A DNA stretch of 64,000 nucleotides from Marinomonas alcarazii (GCF_003208215.1 NZ_QKLW01000002.1:206570-270569), one strand, 5' to 3'; positions 26,511 to 35,276 are shown, counted from the stretch's first letter. Notes: generated by a model from the sequence alone, not told the origin. A program made the numbers and translations.

Positions 26511-27827
26511 TTATCTTTGCCCTGTAAAATATCCCTGTAGCTGATGAGTCATTTTACCACCTGTCAAAAGAATATTTTTAAGACTTTCACGAGCAAAAAT
26601 ATTTTTATGATGAATCCCAGTAAACAGAGCATACAAATTACTCCCGCCTAACATACCTTCGGCAACGACTCTACTGACCAAATGACTTGGAGTGACGCCA
26701 AAACCGGCATAACCCTGCACATAAAACACATTTGGATGTCCTGCCAAGGTTCCAACTTGAGGAAACAAATTTCGTCCTAATGACATTGGCCCTCCCCAAG
26801 CCATGTCGATTTTTACCTCTTTTAAGTATGGAAAGATGTTTAACATAATTTCTCGATTCCACTTAAATAAATCTTTGGGGATATATTCAACAAAGTGCGT
26901 TGCACCACCAAATAATAAACGATTTTCATTTGTTACTCGGTAGTAATCAATGACAGGACGAACATCACTAAACGCCCCTCTAATTGGACTAATTCTATTA
27001 ATAAGCTCATCTGATAACGGCTCTGTTGCCATCTGAAATGACATAGTATTAATTATACTTTTTTCTAGTTTTGGTTCTAATCCATTGATAAAGGAGTCAC
27101 ATGCCCAAAGCATTTTTTCGGCGACGACACTACCCATAGCAGTTCTAACGGTGACTTTTTTTCCATACTCAACGGAAGTAACTTTTGAGTTTTCATATAT
27201 TTTTACTCCCAAATCAGTCGCTGCCGCCGCCTCCCCAAGTAACAAATTCAGCGAATGAACATGCCCCCCATCCATATAACGAAGCACTGAACAGTAGGAG
27301 CGACTTCCAACAACAGTCTCCACTTCACGCCCTGTTACTAACCCAATATCTGAATTATGGTCAAGTAACTTAAACTCTCTTTCCCATGACTCTAATAGCT
27401 TTTGCTGACGTTGATTAAAAGCACAAAAGCCGTATCCATGTCTAAAATCCGCATCAATGTTATATTTATTAATCCGTTCTTTAACAATTTTTATGCCCTC
27501 AGCAGAAATTTTAAATATCGCATCGACACCATCTTCTCCAATATCCTTTTTAATCAAATCTAAATTATGCCCAACGCCAGGCATAATGTGACCTCCATTT
27601 CTTCCTGTACCACCATAACCTAAATGTTTTGCCTCTATTAAAACAATATTTTTGATACCTTTTTCTGCTAGCTCTAATGCTGTATTAATACCTGTAAAAC
27701 CACCACCAATAACAACAATATCAGCCACTAAATCCTCTTGCAAAGAGGGAAACCTCAAATCATATTTTTTCGTTGCAGAATAATAATTTAAAGAATCCAT
27801 CTTATCGAAATAATCATTTTTTGCCAT
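26511..27827 (-). CDS. PuuB/DadA-like FAD amine oxidoreductase
   Basis: The start chosen is ATG 27827, preceded by AGAGAG; an ATG at 27845 is possible. The 438-residue flavoprotein has VVIGGGFTGINTALELAEKG as the Rossmann motif, LIEAKHLGYGGTGRNGGH behind it, and a C-terminal FAD loop VFYVQGYAGFGVTPSH. This order resembles gamma-glutamylputrescine oxidase and related primary-amine oxidases. The coding region is clearly AT-richer than the hpa genes around it, suggesting a separate origin. In context it could oxidise an aromatic or gamma-glutamylated amine. It is divergent from a cupin gene. Confidence 0.75.
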   Translation of the reverse strand: MAKNDYFDKMDSLNYYSATKKYDLRFPSLQEDLVADIVVIGGGFTGINTALELAEKGIKNIVLIEAKHLGYGGTGRNGGHIMPGVGHNLDLIKKDIGEDGVDAIFKISAEGIKIVKERINKYNIDADFRHGYGFCAFNQRQQKLLESWEREFKLLDHNSDIGLVTGREVETVVGSRSYCSVLRYMDGGHVHSLNLLLGEAAAATDLGVKIYENSKVTSVEYGKKVTVRTAMGSVVAEKMLWACDSFINGLEPKLEKSIINTMSFQMATEPLSDELINRISPIRGAFSDVRPVIDYYRVTNENRLLFGGATHFVEYIPKDLFKWNREIMLNIFPYLKEVKIDMAWGGPMSLGRNLFPQVGTLAGHPNVFYVQGYAGFGVTPSHLVSRVVAEGMLGGSNLYALFTGIHHKNIFARESLKNILLTGGKMTHQLQGYFTGQR

Positions 27828-27941
27828 TTTCTCTCTAAGCCTCATAAGTGAAAATTGTTCTTTATTAATACATTAGAGCGCTATCAAAAAATGTCTATAT
27901 CACAATCAGGACATTTTCATAACAGCGAATAAAAATTAAAA

Positions 27942-27959
27942 ACACCACTTTTGGGACAT
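27942..27959 (-). promoter_or_regulatory. Possible degenerate motif B site
   Basis: On the minus strand ATGTCCC is intact, then AAAA, then GTGGTGT, which matches 4 of 7 bases of the second arm. It lies upstream of the PuuB-like gene. Nearby at 27888-27917 an AAAATGTC/GACATTTT inverted repeat is separated by 14 bp. Evidence is weak. Confidence 0.25.
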
Positions 27960-28034
27960 ATCCTCACGTCATAAAGAAAGCTAGTCTCAAAACTTCGATA
28001 AAATCAATTTTCTAATCTACCTAGGGGACTATCT

Positions 28035-28397
28035 ATGAAGATAAACACTGTCGATTTAACAAACATTGAACTCTTACCATGGGGAACGATTTCGGATCTC
28101 GGAGCAAAAACAATTGAAGGTGACTGTTTGATTGGAGGTGCTATAGTCTATGGTGCACCGGATACAGCCGTGTGCTGCGCTTATTTTAGCTGTACAAAAG
28201 GTAAGTTCGAAATGGAGTTCCCTTTTCATGAACATGCCATTGTTGTTGAAGGCGAGGTAACATTAACCTTACTTGATACTGGGGAAGAAAAAACTTACAA
28301 AAAAGGAGAAGCTTGGTTTTTCGAAAAGGGGACTAAGTTGAAATGGGTAATTCACAGTGAACGTTTTATTAAGCATTACCTTTCAGTGGCAGAATAA
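28035..28397 (+). CDS. Small cupin protein (EutQ-like fold)
   Basis: The 120 residues form a single cupin barrel: FPFHEHAIVVEGEVTLTLLDTGEEKTYKKGEAWFFEKGTKLKW contains the two cupin motifs, with a reduced set of metal His (H-x-H only in the first). The form is like the DUF861/EutQ-type cupins. A strong AGGGG lies 8 nt before the ATG. It is divergent from the PuuB-like oxidase and may share its control region, so a role with amine oxidation is plausible. The reaction is unknown. Confidence 0.7.
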   Translation: MKINTVDLTNIELLPWGTISDLGAKTIEGDCLIGGAIVYGAPDTAVCCAYFSCTKGKFEMEFPFHEHAIVVEGEVTLTLLDTGEEKTYKKGEAWFFEKGTKLKWVIHSERFIKHYLSVAE

Positions 28398-28466
28398 GCT
28401 AATTCGCATGACACACACACTTAGGCACAAACAAAATTAAGTTAAAACAGCTGAAGCATTTTATTC

Positions 28467-28547
28467 AAAAGCACTAAACAAAATCGATCACTGTGTATCA
28501 CTTTTTGACCACTAAAAAATGATAATTTCACCTTGTTTAGTGCTTTT
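28467..28547. repeat. Long inverted repeat in the cupin-LuxR gap
   Basis: Fifteen bases (AAAAGCACTAAACAA) recur as a perfect inverted copy 51 bp away, with a second imperfect pairing (TATCA...TGATA) nested inside. The right arm ends in TGCTTTTTGCC, so it could act as a terminator for the cupin gene or be a small decayed element. The rest of 28398-28691 holds the operator and promoter of the LuxR gene. Confidence 0.5.
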
Positions 28548-28620
28548 TGCCTCCTCCATTGCACCTTAGCTCATCGATTCAGTTCAAACAGTGCCTACAT
28601 ATCTCCACCCAAACCAAAGT

Positions 28621-28632
28621 TAACATATTAAC
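28621..28632. promoter_or_regulatory. Motif A operator (one mismatch), upstream of LuxR copy 2
   Basis: TTAACATATTAA lies 4 bp before the -35 of the promoter at 28637 and 59 bp before the gene. Its place upstream of the -35 differs from the hpaE and hpaG1 sites. Confidence 0.6.
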
Positions 28633-28636
28633 TACT

Positions 28637-28664
28637 TGACATACTCACATCACAATGTAATCTA
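28637..28664 (+). promoter_or_regulatory. Sigma-70-type promoter of LuxR copy 2
   Basis: TTGACA (28637-28642), 16-bp spacer, TAATCT (28659-28664), about 28 bp before the ATG at 28692. The -35 is consensus and the -10 is fair. Confidence 0.5.
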
Positions 28665-28691
28665 TTTATATAATCTATATTATGAGCAATA

Positions 28692-29432
28692 ATGATGACC
28701 ATAGCAGTCCTACACTCTATACCACAACTCATTTCAAGCATCGGAACACGATACTTCTATAGCAGTTTAGCCTGTTTCATAAAATTTATACCCAATATCA
28801 TGGATGCTAAAATTTTACTTTTCCCTCTCACCAAAAAACCTCAAGTTTTAGGCGTTGAAACCATTAGCCAAATCGATAAATTCTACTGTGAATCGGCCTA
28901 TTTACTAGACCCTACTTTTGATAAAATTGATGATTCGAAAGATTACCAATGTTTTACCATCAATATAGAAGCAACAATAAACAAAAAAAATCAAAACTAT
29001 TACAATCAGTTCTACCGATATATAAATTGGAAAAAAGAAACTATATTTTCAATTAAAATTGATGAATACAACATCATATGTATAGCGATTAATTCAACAG
29101 ATTCGTATGAAGATCTATCAAACTATTTATTAATTATCAAAGAAATGATAATTAAACACGAATCAATAATTAAAAAAGAATATCAATCAAACAATCAGTG
29201 TAAAAATATATACACTAAAAAAACAACACACCTAGAATCGCTCACAAACCGAGAAAAACAAATAGTAGACCTAATGCTGCAAGGACATTCACAGTCAAAA
29301 ATAGCCGAATTTTGTTTCATTTCAGAAGGTACAGTAAAAAATCATAAAAAAAACATCTATAAAAAACTAAACATTCACAGTCAAAGTGAGTTTTTTATTA
29401 AACTAAATCAATTCCCCTCCAACATTTTATAA
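28692..29432 (+). CDS. LuxR-family regulator with autoinducer-binding-like domain (copy 2)
   Basis: The 246 residues are a diverged paralogue of the protein at 21313. Both share IP/LPxLIxSIG near the start, YC(E/K)SAYLLDP in the middle, and a GerE helix-turn-helix with ISEGTVKNHKKNIYKKL-type recognition. The gene is strikingly AT-rich with many Lys/Asn/Ile codons, unlike copy 1, so it is either laterally acquired or drifting. No ribosome site is obvious before ATG 28692. A motif A operator and a decayed hpaD fragment flank it, as if part of a second hpa locus once stood here. Confidence 0.72.
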   Translation: MMTIAVLHSIPQLISSIGTRYFYSSLACFIKFIPNIMDAKILLFPLTKKPQVLGVETISQIDKFYCESAYLLDPTFDKIDDSKDYQCFTINIEATINKKNQNYYNQFYRYINWKKETIFSIKIDEYNIICIAINSTDSYEDLSNYLLIIKEMIIKHESIIKKEYQSNNQCKNIYTKKTTHLESLTNREKQIVDLMLQGHSQSKIAEFCFISEGTVKNHKKNIYKKLNIHSQSEFFIKLNQFPSNIL

Positions 29433-29715
29433 AATCTCAAACAACTGTTGATTATTGTTGAGATCTAAAGGATTAGCCCATCTCTACTTATTTTATAAAT
29501 GATGGACAAGGTATCTTCGGCTATGACAGTCCAGACTATCAATTCATCAACCACTACCTATGAGCACATCTTTGCAATAAATTATAAAGTGTTTTCTCTA
29601 AATCAAGGATAAGCACGCTAAACCTTCAAACCCATTGATGAAGACACTCAAAAAAATTATTTAACATGTTAATTAAAATGATATAATTTAGGCCTTTTTA
29701 TGGGGACTTTAAGTA
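29433..29715. other. Intergenic region with possible coding debris
   Basis: No intact gene. At about 29490-29559 a short frame reads FINDGQGIFGYDSPDYQF before a stop, which looks protein-like but is not recognised. A motif A operator and a TATAAT at 29682-29687 lie at the right end, directly before the hpaD remnant. Confidence 0.45.
29661..29672. promoter_or_regulatory. Motif A operator (exact), before the hpaD remnant
   Basis: An exact TTAACATGTTAA, 9 bp upstream of a perfect TATAAT (29682-29687), so it overlaps the -35 region. It is the control region left in front of the decayed hpaD copy and could still serve the GlcG/HbpS gene at 29929. Confidence 0.7.
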
Positions 29716-29920
29716 TTACGGGCTAATGTGACACACGTTCCAACCATGTTGTTGTCAGAAAAACTAGGATGATTAGAAGGTTGTCGACAACCAGCTATTG
29801 ATGGCCATCGTGAGATTGCTCATCGAGCCAAAGACGCTGGAGTAGATACCATTGTTGTTTTAGACACTCATAGTGTTGGTTAATGCTGGACATCATATTA
29901 ATGCCAATGCTCATTATTAG
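29716..29920 (+). pseudogene. Decayed 5' fragment of a second hpaD
   Basis: Read from 29728 the frame gives VTHVPTMLLSE, an in-frame TGA (29770-29772), then RQPAIDGHREIAHRAKDAGVDT, IVVLDTH, and, after a one-base shift near 29873, VNAGHHINANAHY. This aligns along its length with residues about 10-71 of HpaD (THVPSMYLSE, RQAAIDGHLEIS, GVDTIVVFDTH, VNANYHIN). A stop, a frameshift and loss of the other three quarters show it is dead. The residues differ enough from the intact gene that it is an old duplicate or a remnant of a different hpa locus. Confidence 0.88.
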
Positions 29921-29928
29921 GTAGACAA

Positions 29929-30351
29929 ATGCTCAATAAAACCATTACAAAACAAGATTTAACCACACAGGCGGCACTGCAACTTTGTAGTACCGCTATC
30001 GATCAAGCGGTACTACTTGGTATCAACGTCTGCATCACCATCGTTTGCTCTTCTGGACGAAATCTCGCCAGCGCGGCGATGAATAATGCGCCGCTGTTAT
30101 CCCAAGCTATCTCTCATAAAAAAGCCATTACTTCCGTGTCATTTGGCATACCAAGCAAAGAGTGGCAAAGCAAGCTAGCAGACAGAAATAACACCTTACT
30201 TGCTTTGCAAAGCGAGCCTGATTTTACTTTTTTAGGTGGAGGACTGCCGATTTTACTTGAAGGTTATATTGTTGGTGCGATTGGTGTATCTGGTGGTTCT
30301 GAACAACAAGACATTGATTGTGCGACAGCGGCAATAAACTTTCTGAACTAA
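29929..30351 (+). CDS. GlcG/HbpS-family protein
   Basis: The 140 residues fit the GlcG/HbpS/DUF336 fold: ALQLCSTAIDQAVLLGINVCITIVCSSG near the start, the central SHKKAITSVSFGIPS, and the end FLGGGLPILLEGYIVGAIGVSGGS. Members bind haem or accompany catabolic oxidoreductases, and their exact role is unclear. It follows the hpaD remnant by 8 bp, so it may now be driven by the promoter of that dead gene. The Bcr-type exporter starts 36 bp later. Confidence 0.75.
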   Translation: MLNKTITKQDLTTQAALQLCSTAIDQAVLLGINVCITIVCSSGRNLASAAMNNAPLLSQAISHKKAITSVSFGIPSKEWQSKLADRNNTLLALQSEPDFTFLGGGLPILLEGYIVGAIGVSGGSEQQDIDCATAAINFLN

Positions 30352-30387
30352 AACCATACAACAGAATATTTTTATGTTGGAGCCGTT

Positions 30388-31566
30388 ATGCCCTCTACTT
30401 TAAGTAAATTAACCATCCCTTTGCTTGGCTATTTAGTCGCTTTTGGGCCGCTTTCTATCGATATGTACTTACCAAGCTTACCGACCATAGCCAACAGCCT
30501 AGAAACCACGGATCAGCTGATACAAACCACCATTACTGTATTTTTGCTTGGCATGGCAATCGGCATGCTCATTTTCGGCCCCTTATCCGATATGCTGGGT
30601 AGAAAGCGCTTACTGTTAATAGGTATAGGCTTTTATTTCTTGAGCAGTATAGGTTGCGCAATGGCATCCACAGGCGAGAGCCTGATTTTGTTTCGTTTCT
30701 TACAATCATTAGGAGGAGCGGCAGCGGCCGTTCTGGGTAGAGCGTTAGTGAGAGACTTGTATGAACTGAAGCGAGCCGCCAATATCCTTTCACACATGCA
30801 TATCATCTCCATGATGGTCATGCTGGTATCGCCCATACTTGGGGCTTACATTGTGAGCTATTTTGAGTGGCGTTGGATTTTTTACTTCTTAGCTTTGTTC
30901 TCAATGCTAGCCTTTATTGGCAGCGCACTGTTGTTACCAGAAACAAAGTCCAACTCAAGCATAAAACCGAGCATCAGCCACTACTTCAACAACTACATTG
31001 ACTGCCTACGCTCACCATTGTTGATCCAATATGTACTGACCAACGCCTTTTCATTCGCTGGTATGTTTGCCTTCATCGCAACATCCGCATTTGTGTACAT
31101 AGAATACTTTCAACTGTCAGAAACCCATTATGCGATGCTCTTTTCTGCCAATATTGTCGCCATCATTATCGCCACCTTACTCAACTCGTATCTCAGTAAA
31201 CGCTATAGCGTCAGCGTCGCATTAAATGTAGCGGTTGCTATCTCTTTTATGGCGACACTGATCATTTGGGGAATGTATGGCTTTAACAGCACACCAATTC
31301 TGTTATTTGTCATTGCTACCATGCTTTATATCAGTGTCACTGGTGCGATCGGCGCCAACAGCTTAGCCACCTTATTTGACCTGTTACCAGAAAAAGCCGG
31401 CACAGTGTCTGGGCTTTTAGTAGCGGCGCAATTTGCGATGGGAAGCTTCATTAGCTATGTGGCGAGTTTATTGTTCGATGGCACACCAGCAAGCCTTTTA
31501 ATCATCATGGCCTGCTGTGGCACTTTGTGTTCATTGCTGTATATGAGCACAAAAATACGTCATTAA
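30388..31566 (+). CDS. Bcr/CflA-type MFS drug exporter
   Basis: This 392-residue protein has twelve predicted membrane helices. The N terminus (FGPLSIDMYLPSLPTIA) and the loop after helix 2 (GPLSDMLGRKRLLLIG) are hallmarks of the Bcr/CflA family of proton-driven exporters. A GGAG ribosome site precedes the ATG. It may export toxic aromatic intermediates, but drug-resistance families are broad and this is a guess. It converges on the chemoreceptor gene with only 9 bp between. Confidence 0.8.
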   Translation: MPSTLSKLTIPLLGYLVAFGPLSIDMYLPSLPTIANSLETTDQLIQTTITVFLLGMAIGMLIFGPLSDMLGRKRLLLIGIGFYFLSSIGCAMASTGESLILFRFLQSLGGAAAAVLGRALVRDLYELKRAANILSHMHIISMMVMLVSPILGAYIVSYFEWRWIFYFLALFSMLAFIGSALLLPETKSNSSIKPSISHYFNNYIDCLRSPLLIQYVLTNAFSFAGMFAFIATSAFVYIEYFQLSETHYAMLFSANIVAIIIATLLNSYLSKRYSVSVALNVAVAISFMATLIIWGMYGFNSTPILLFVIATMLYISVTGAIGANSLATLFDLLPEKAGTVSGLLVAAQFAMGSFISYVASLLFDGTPASLLIIMACCGTLCSLLYMSTKIRH

Positions 31567-31575
31567 TATTGCGCT

Positions 31576-32697
31576 CTAAGCATCCAGTAAATTCGTAACA
31601 CATCTTAATAGGTGCTGCTGAACCTTTACTAGACCCTCTTCAATTTCTTGAATAGCGCTATTGATCTGATTAATAAGTGATTCAGCCCCATCGTAATCGT
31701 GCCTAGGTGTCTTCTTTAGCAAGCTTTCACCAAGCTCAAACAGACGATACAACGGTGCTTCAATAGCTTTAAAGGCGTCATGATCTCGATAGCTAAAATC
31801 ATTATCGTCGCCATGGATATACCACTGAGCAAATACAGTTTTGTTTATATCCAGCACGTCATTATTAACATGCTCTGTACATAACCACTGTGCAATCCAC
31901 GCATCTTTTATATTCATCAATTCAAACAATGAGGTCGACCCATGCCCATACAGCATCGCTTTATAGGCCGCTGAAATAATGAGCTCAGAGCTAACGTTGG
32001 TTTTGGCCATGCTTGACTGGATATTAACGGAATGCTCATGATGCGAATTAATGGCTTCGTTTAGCACCTGAATACGTCGATCCACTTCTGCCGTTGTGGT
32101 TTGAATGCGTTGCACCAATGTCGAGATTTCATCACTGGACTCTCTTGCGCGACTTGCCAAACCTCTAACTTCATCAGCAACAACGGCAAAGCCTCGACCA
32201 TATTCGCCAGCACGAGCCGCTTCAATAGCGGCATTAAGCGCTAGCAAGTTAGTCTGTTCAGATATTTTATTGATGACACCAGCGAAGCTATCAATTTCCG
32301 TCGCTAAGCTTCGCAAGGTTAGCACCTCTTCTAAGCTTTTCTCTGCGTCTTCAGACATGAGCTTGGTAGCATCACAAAGCTTATTCAGCTCCAAATTACT
32401 TTTTTGATTTTCGCTTTTAACCTCTTCTACTTTACTCATTGGCTCAAACAGCTCTTCAGATACCTGATTTACCATTTGTGTAACAGGCACTAAAAGCCCC
32501 GTCATGCCATTTAATAAATTCTTCGTAAAATCTAAGCCATCTGCTGTGCTTCCTTGAGAAGATAACTGTTCTTCTATCACCCTTATTTTAACGTCCTTTT
32601 CATCCACCAAATCCTGCAGCTGATGATTTTTAGTTTCTAATGATAAAATAACGTTTTTTTGTTCTGTTATTATTTTTGAGTTTTTAAAAGACAACAT
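31576..32697 (-). CDS. Soluble methyl-accepting chemotaxis-type protein with degenerate CZB-like C-terminal region
   Basis: The start used is ATG 32697, 6 nt after GGAAG; an ATG 12 nt earlier touches the terminator. The 373 residues have no membrane segment. An N-terminal coiled coil (about 10-45) leads to the receptor signalling tip ([32 protein letters not shown]). The C-terminal about 130 residues resemble the chemoreceptor zinc-binding (CZB) domain ([22 protein letters not shown]), but the Cys and paired His expected as zinc ligands are replaced. It follows the TTT transporter genes across a terminator and may couple uptake or metabolism of the transported acid to taxis. Confidence 0.75.
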   Translation of the reverse strand: MLSFKNSKIITEQKNVILSLETKNHQLQDLVDEKDVKIRVIEEQLSSQGSTADGLDFTKNLLNGMTGLLVPVTQMVNQVSEELFEPMSKVEEVKSENQKSNLELNKLCDATKLMSEDAEKSLEEVLTLRSLATEIDSFAGVINKISEQTNLLALNAAIEAARAGEYGRGFAVVADEVRGLASRARESSDEISTLVQRIQTTTAEVDRRIQVLNEAINSHHEHSVNIQSSMAKTNVSSELIISAAYKAMLYGHGSTSLFELMNIKDAWIAQWLCTEHVNNDVLDINKTVFAQWYIHGDDNDFSYRDHDAFKAIEAPLYRLFELGESLLKKTPRHDYDGAESLINQINSAIQEIEEGLVKVQQHLLRCVTNLLDA

Positions 32698-32713
32698 AGC
32701 TACTTCCATAAAA

Positions 32714-32739
32714 AGGGCTTCAACCTACATTGAAGCCCT
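32714..32739 (-). terminator. Rho-independent terminator between tctA and the chemoreceptor
   Basis: Reading leftward, a 10-bp perfect stem (AGGGCTTCAA and complement), 6-nt loop, then TTTTTATGG. The T-run abuts the chemoreceptor start, so that gene is fed by read-through unless it has an unseen promoter. Confidence 0.85.
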
Positions 32740-32753
32740 GTGAATATTAATGA

Positions 32754-34238
32754 TTAAGCTACACGACGCTTTTCTCTAATTTTGCTATAAGTAAACACAA
32801 AAATGGATAAAAGAGTCACACTAAATAAAGCCAAAGCAATTGGTCGATCTAAAAAGACATCAAAACTGCCATTAGACACACCTAACGCCTGACGCATTCG
32901 ATTTAAGAACACAGGCCCCAAAACCAACCCCAATATAATAGGAACGGCAGGAATGTTATTCCGTTTCATAATATAGCCAACCACCGAGAACCCGAGTGCA
33001 ATAAAAGCATCCGTAAACTGATAATTCTGACTGTAAGCGCCTAAGAAACCGAGAACAAAAATAAGTGCTCCAATGAAACGACCACGAATTCGAGTAATGT
33101 TTACAATAAAGCGAGAGGCAAAAGTTAGGTATATGAATATAAAAATATTCATCACGAACAATGCCACATACAGACCGGAAATAAACTCAGGATGCTCAGT
33201 AAACAATCTTGGACCTGGCGTATAGTTATGAACCATAAACACCGACAGAAGCATCGCCATTAAAGCATCAGCAGGAATACCAAATGCCAACAAAGGAACC
33301 AAAACAGACGCTGTTACAGCATTATTTGACGTTTCTGAAGCGACAATGCCCGCCTCAGCGCCTTTACCAAATTCATCAGGATTCTTTGAGAATTTCTGCG
33401 CCAAAGTATAGGAAAAGAACTGGGACCCAAACTCGCCAACGCCTGGCAACAATCCCATCACCACGCCTAAAATTGCCGAACGGATCGCTGTCACTTTATT
33501 GCGCATAAGCACGACAAAACCTTCAAAACGTCCCGATCCCTCTAATTTCGTTTTGAATGAATCATTACCTTTTGCAGAAATCAGTACATACGCTTGCGAC
33601 ATAGCAAACAGACCAATTACGGCAGGTACTAATGGCACCCCAGCTAGCAGCCAAGGTTGATCAAAAGTGTAAACTTGGGTATTAAAAGATCGATCAATAC
33701 CGACCGAACCTAAAAACATACCAAGACCAATCATTGCCGCTGCTTCAAGGGCATACTTATTGTGCGCCAGCACAACAAAAACCATCCCAAGTAAAGCCAA
33801 CATGGCAAATTCAGCGCTGCCAAATAGCGTTGCAACCTGAGACAAGGTAGGAGCGAAAAACACCAACGATAGAACGCTGATCATTCCACCAAAAAATGAA
33901 GACGTATAAGCAATAGACAATGCCTTTTTGCCTTCCCCTCGTTTGGCCATGGGATAACCATCATAAGTGGTGAGAACAGCCACCGGCGTTCCTGGTGTAT
34001 TCATTAATATGGCGGGAATAGCGCCGCCATACCAAGCACCGCCATAAACTCCCAACAATAAAGTCACGCCAAACAATGGCTCCATTGTAAAAGTTAAAGG
34101 CAGCAATATGGCCATCACACCAGCAGGTTCTAACCCGGGAATAGAGCCAATCGTGACACCGATAAGTGCACCAAGAATAACAGCCCATATAACGCCGTTA
34201 CCAAATACTTCATTGATACCTAATGCTATTAAATCCAT
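32754..34238 (-). CDS. tctA: Tripartite tricarboxylate transporter, large membrane subunit
   Basis: This 494-residue TctA-family permease has about 12 helices with the conserved Gly/Pro-rich loops: GALIGVTIGSIPGLEPAGVMAILLPL near the start and the second repeat GLLPGVGEFGSQFFSY, with AFGIPADALMAMLL further on. It uses an ion gradient to import the solute captured by the TctC protein at 36932. It is 8 bp after tctB. The catabolic setting suggests an aromatic or dicarboxylic acid. Confidence 0.9.
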   Translation of the reverse strand: MDLIALGINEVFGNGVIWAVILGALIGVTIGSIPGLEPAGVMAILLPLTFTMEPLFGVTLLLGVYGGAWYGGAIPAILMNTPGTPVAVLTTYDGYPMAKRGEGKKALSIAYTSSFFGGMISVLSLVFFAPTLSQVATLFGSAEFAMLALLGMVFVVLAHNKYALEAAAMIGLGMFLGSVGIDRSFNTQVYTFDQPWLLAGVPLVPAVIGLFAMSQAYVLISAKGNDSFKTKLEGSGRFEGFVVLMRNKVTAIRSAILGVVMGLLPGVGEFGSQFFSYTLAQKFSKNPDEFGKGAEAGIVASETSNNAVTASVLVPLLAFGIPADALMAMLLSVFMVHNYTPGPRLFTEHPEFISGLYVALFVMNIFIFIYLTFASRFIVNITRIRGRFIGALIFVLGFLGAYSQNYQFTDAFIALGFSVVGYIMKRNNIPAVPIILGLVLGPVFLNRMRQALGVSNGSFDVFLDRPIALALFSVTLLSIFVFTYSKIREKRRVA

Positions 34239-34246
34239 AAAAATCT

Positions 34247-34774
34247 CTAAAAGTATTTATTCATAAACCAAAGGGTTTCACCGCTGAATAGCTTTTCATA
34301 TAAAGCTACGTCTGGAATCCAGATATTCACCCCAACTCTAAAAATTAGGACAATTAATGCGACAGCAATAAAGGTGTTCAATACCCAGATTGCTGATATC
34401 AATCGACTTAGCCAGACAATAGACAATACAAAAAGCATGGTTGATAAAGTAAAACCAATAATCGTAATTGCGTTGACATAGACAAAGAAAAGGATGCCTG
34501 TAATAAAGACCATTCGGTAATAACCTAGGCTTTCAACAAAACTTTCCAGTAAGCTTTTTTCGCCCTCTATCGGCCTAATGACGAGCAAGAGTTTGATAAA
34601 GGAAAAGAAAGCCAATATGCCCAAACCAAATAAAGGGGCAACATAAGGCTGAGTATACCAACCGTGATCGCGTTTAATTTCCACAGTATGACTTTGGTAA
34701 GTAAAAATTAAATAAATACTAATGATGGTAATAAACAGAAAAAACAGCTTGGATTTACGATGCTCATATTCCAT
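34247..34774 (-). CDS. tctB: Tripartite tricarboxylate transporter, small membrane subunit
   Basis: The start chosen is ATG 34774, with GAGGGGG about 7 nt upstream inside the preceding gene; ATG 34780 is too close to it. The 175 residues have four predicted helices (about 12-29, 45-63, 85-110 and 120-160), as in TctB. It overlaps the universal stress gene by 11 bp, so the two are translationally coupled. Confidence 0.8.
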   Translation of the reverse strand: MEYEHRKSKLFFLFITIISIYLIFTYQSHTVEIKRDHGWYTQPYVAPLFGLGILAFFSFIKLLLVIRPIEGEKSLLESFVESLGYYRMVFITGILFFVYVNAITIIGFTLSTMLFVLSIVWLSRLISAIWVLNTFIAVALIVLIFRVGVNIWIPDVALYEKLFSGETLWFMNKYF

Positions 34775-35276
34775 TTCCATCCCCCTCTTTTTTACTTACA
34801 ACGGTATTAGAGATAGGCACAATCAATACAGGCACGGTCGTATTATGGATAACTTTCTGAGCGGTTGAACCTAGAAACATTCGAGACAATGCATTAACAC
34901 GCCTATCTCCCATTACAACCATGCTGGCATCAACATCTTTTATCGTATCGACAATTTTTTTGGCAGGGTCACCAAAACGAACCACAACTTCAATGCTGTC
35001 TTCGTTAAACTCAATATCACTCAACTCTTCAGCAACGAAATTATGGATTCGCTGCTTCATGTAAGCTCGTAATTCGTCTTTTAGTGATTCCAAATGCGCA
35101 TCATGCGCCTTCTTCAATTTGAATCCGACAAAAGAGTCATCATTACCACGGTGAAACTGATCAGAAACATGCAGGAAAAAAATCTTGCCGTCAGTGCTAG
35201 CCGCCTGTTCCAAAGCTGCACGCAGTACGACCCGACTTCCCCTTTCTAAATCAGAGGCATATAAAATATTTCGCAT
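34764..35276 (-). CDS. UspA-family universal stress protein
   Basis: This 170-residue UspA fold begins MRNILYASDLERGSR, with LFLHVSD-type second strand and the ATP-binding stretch VVMGDRRVNALSRMFLGSTAQKVIHNTTVPVLIVP (G-2x-G-9x-G-S/T form). It is the first gene of the tctB-tctA set and overlaps tctB. Universal stress genes are regular companions of TRAP and TTT transporters, where they may regulate uptake in response to ATP. A hydrophilic tail rich in charged residues ends the protein. Confidence 0.88.
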   Translation of the reverse strand: MRNILYASDLERGSRVVLRAALEQAASTDGKIFFLHVSDQFHRGNDDSFVGFKLKKAHDAHLESLKDELRAYMKQRIHNFVAEELSDIEFNEDSIEVVVRFGDPAKKIVDTIKDVDASMVVMGDRRVNALSRMFLGSTAQKVIHNTTVPVLIVPISNTVVSKKEGDGNGI

